Shown here: positions 5,402 to 6,031 of the stretch, in pieces
How positions within the stretch are numbered: position 1 is the stretch's first letter
Layout: the number at the start of each line of letters is the position of its first letter
Source of the DNA: an uncultured Parvularculaceae bacterium
GTDB taxonomy: Bacteria; Pseudomonadota; Alphaproteobacteria; Caulobacterales; Parvularculaceae
Assembly: GCA_947259815.1 (NCBI GenBank)
Contig: CAMYNO010000225.1
Location: 1 to 6,031, forward strand
DNA: 6,031 bases
Direction of reading: 5' to 3'
Notes under the pieces: model-generated
What the model was told of the DNA's origin: nothing
Seen by the model: the letters and a program-made list of their open reading frames with translations, nothing else
The model's database searches: none
Translations under genes and position numbers: made by a program

Positions 5402-6031
5402 GCTTCTTCGTCTACAGCCGAGCCGGGCGCCGCTGTTTCGTTGCCGCCGCCCGCCGGCGCGCCGGATGAGACGGTCACCATGGCCGCGCGCAATACCCGT
5501 TCGCCGATGGTGAAGCCCGGTTGGGCGACGTCGACAACCCGCCCCTTTTCGATTGCGCCGCTTGGCACATTAGCGACGGCCTGATGAAGGTTGGGGTCGA
5601 ATTTCTCGCCAGCCGGCTCCAGTTTCTGAACGCCATGACGCTGCAGCGTCGTCAGCAATTCCTTTTCGGTCATTTGAATGCCGGCGACGAGACCGTTGAA
5701 CGCATCGGAGTGCCCCTCGGGGATCTGGTCCCCGGAGACGCCGGCGGCGCGGAGGGCGCGCTCAAAATTATCGGCGACGCTGATCAGGTCGCGCGCGAAA
5801 TTAGCGATTGCATACTGACCCGCCTCACGTTTTTCACGCTCGGCCCGGCGGCGCGTATTTTCCAGATCGGCGGCAAGGCGCATCATCTGCTCTTTCAGCT
5901 TTGCCGCTTCATCATTCGCCGCAGGGTCGCCGCCGGCGTCATCGCCCCCCGGCGGGGGCGCCGCCTGCGGATTGCCGGCAAAAGGCGGCGCCTCTGTGTC
6001 GTTTACTGACGACGAAGCGTCATTTTGCGCC
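5398..6031 (-). CDS. grpE: Nucleotide exchange factor GrpE (5' end outside window)
   Basis: GrpE is the homodimeric cytosolic co-chaperone that releases ADP from DnaK and so drives the DnaK-DnaJ cycle; it also acts as a thermosensor. In the 210 visible residues, an acidic Pro/Gly/Asp/Ala-rich disordered tail occupies about residues 1-40. The long dimerising helix follows (about 42-110, including [16 protein letters not shown] and [15 protein letters not shown]). Then comes the signature [10 protein letters not shown] and the beta-domain ([20 protein letters not shown]), and the protein ends in a Gly/Ala/Glu-rich tail. The frame remains open through 6030, so an internal Met at 5886 is not the start; counting to it would cut off the tail and part of the helix. 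The total length so far already matches the usual 190-220 residues, so the start codon is probably only a few codons beyond the edge. In alphaproteobacteria hrcA often lies just upstream of grpE, but that region is not visible. The TAA stop overlaps the pckA stop. Confidence 0.96.
   Translation of the reverse strand, partial: AQNDASSSVNDTEAPPFAGNPQAAPPPGGDDAGGDPAANDEAAKLKEQMMRLAADLENTRRRAEREKREAGQYAIANFARDLISVADNFERALRAAGVSGDQIPEGHSDAFNGLVAGIQMTEKELLTTLQRHGVQKLEPAGEKFDPNLHQAVANVPSGAIEKGRVVDVAQPGFTIGERVLRAAMVTVSSGAPAGGGNETAAPGSAVDEEA

Noticed and set aside
5454..5465. Perfect palindrome CCGGCGCGCCGG near the grpE 3' end
   Set aside because: It lies in GC-rich Gly/Ala/Pro-type coding sequence, has no T-run on either side, and such GC palindromes are expected by chance here.
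5398..5886. A short GrpE starting at the internal Met at 5886
   Set aside because: The frame stays open upstream to the window edge with a typical acidic GrpE N-tail, so the gene is simply cut by the window.
5521..6009. 162-codon plus-strand open frame antisense to grpE
   Set aside because: grpE has the FDPNLHQA signature and continues through the whole region; the plus-strand translation shows no family features.

Overview
The window reads as a stretch of alphaproteobacterial chromosome. It is GC-rich, the genes are tightly packed, and the gene products have alphaproteobacterial character: ATP-type PckA, GrpE with an acidic disordered N-tail, and an acyltransferase with the HPTG/ELRDITLFHELLNK signature. 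I cannot place it below class level. No tRNA, rRNA, CRISPR array, insertion sequence or phage gene is visible. This is housekeeping and cell-envelope territory, not an obvious defence or mobile island.

Left part (1-1857). The window opens inside a plus-strand gene whose visible end is 2.5 copies of an 88-residue repeat, similar to the C-terminal repeats I associate with some proteobacterial VWA-domain proteins. It ends tail-to-tail, with a 17-nt overlap, against a minus-strand PlsC-type acyltransferase. Upstream of the acyltransferase on the same strand is a three-helix, 87-residue membrane protein resembling XrtV (exosortase) accessory proteins. Both minus-strand genes appear to start with TTG, and they probably form a short unit.

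Middle (1863-3805). A minus-strand M28-family zinc metallopeptidase with a lipoprotein signal peptide and all expected metal ligands ends in a stop-codon hairpin followed by a canonical intrinsic terminator. The terminator's 3' stem arm is also the ribosome binding site of the next gene, and the end of its U-tract supplies that gene's TTG start codon. This is the most unusual structure in the window. The peptidase and pckA diverge from a 172-nt intergenic region that contains several small dyads and a weak candidate promoter.

Right part (3806-6031). pckA (ATP-dependent phosphoenolpyruvate carboxykinase) is complete. It meets grpE (minus strand, 5' end outside the window) with a 4-nt overlap of the stop codons.

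Functionally the genes are a loose mixture: envelope proteins (repeat protein, acyltransferase, small membrane protein, lipoprotein peptidase), gluconeogenesis (PckA) and chaperone nucleotide exchange (GrpE). I see no convincing undescribed multi-gene system. The terminator/RBS fusion at 1855-1890 and the small membrane protein behind it deserve most attention.
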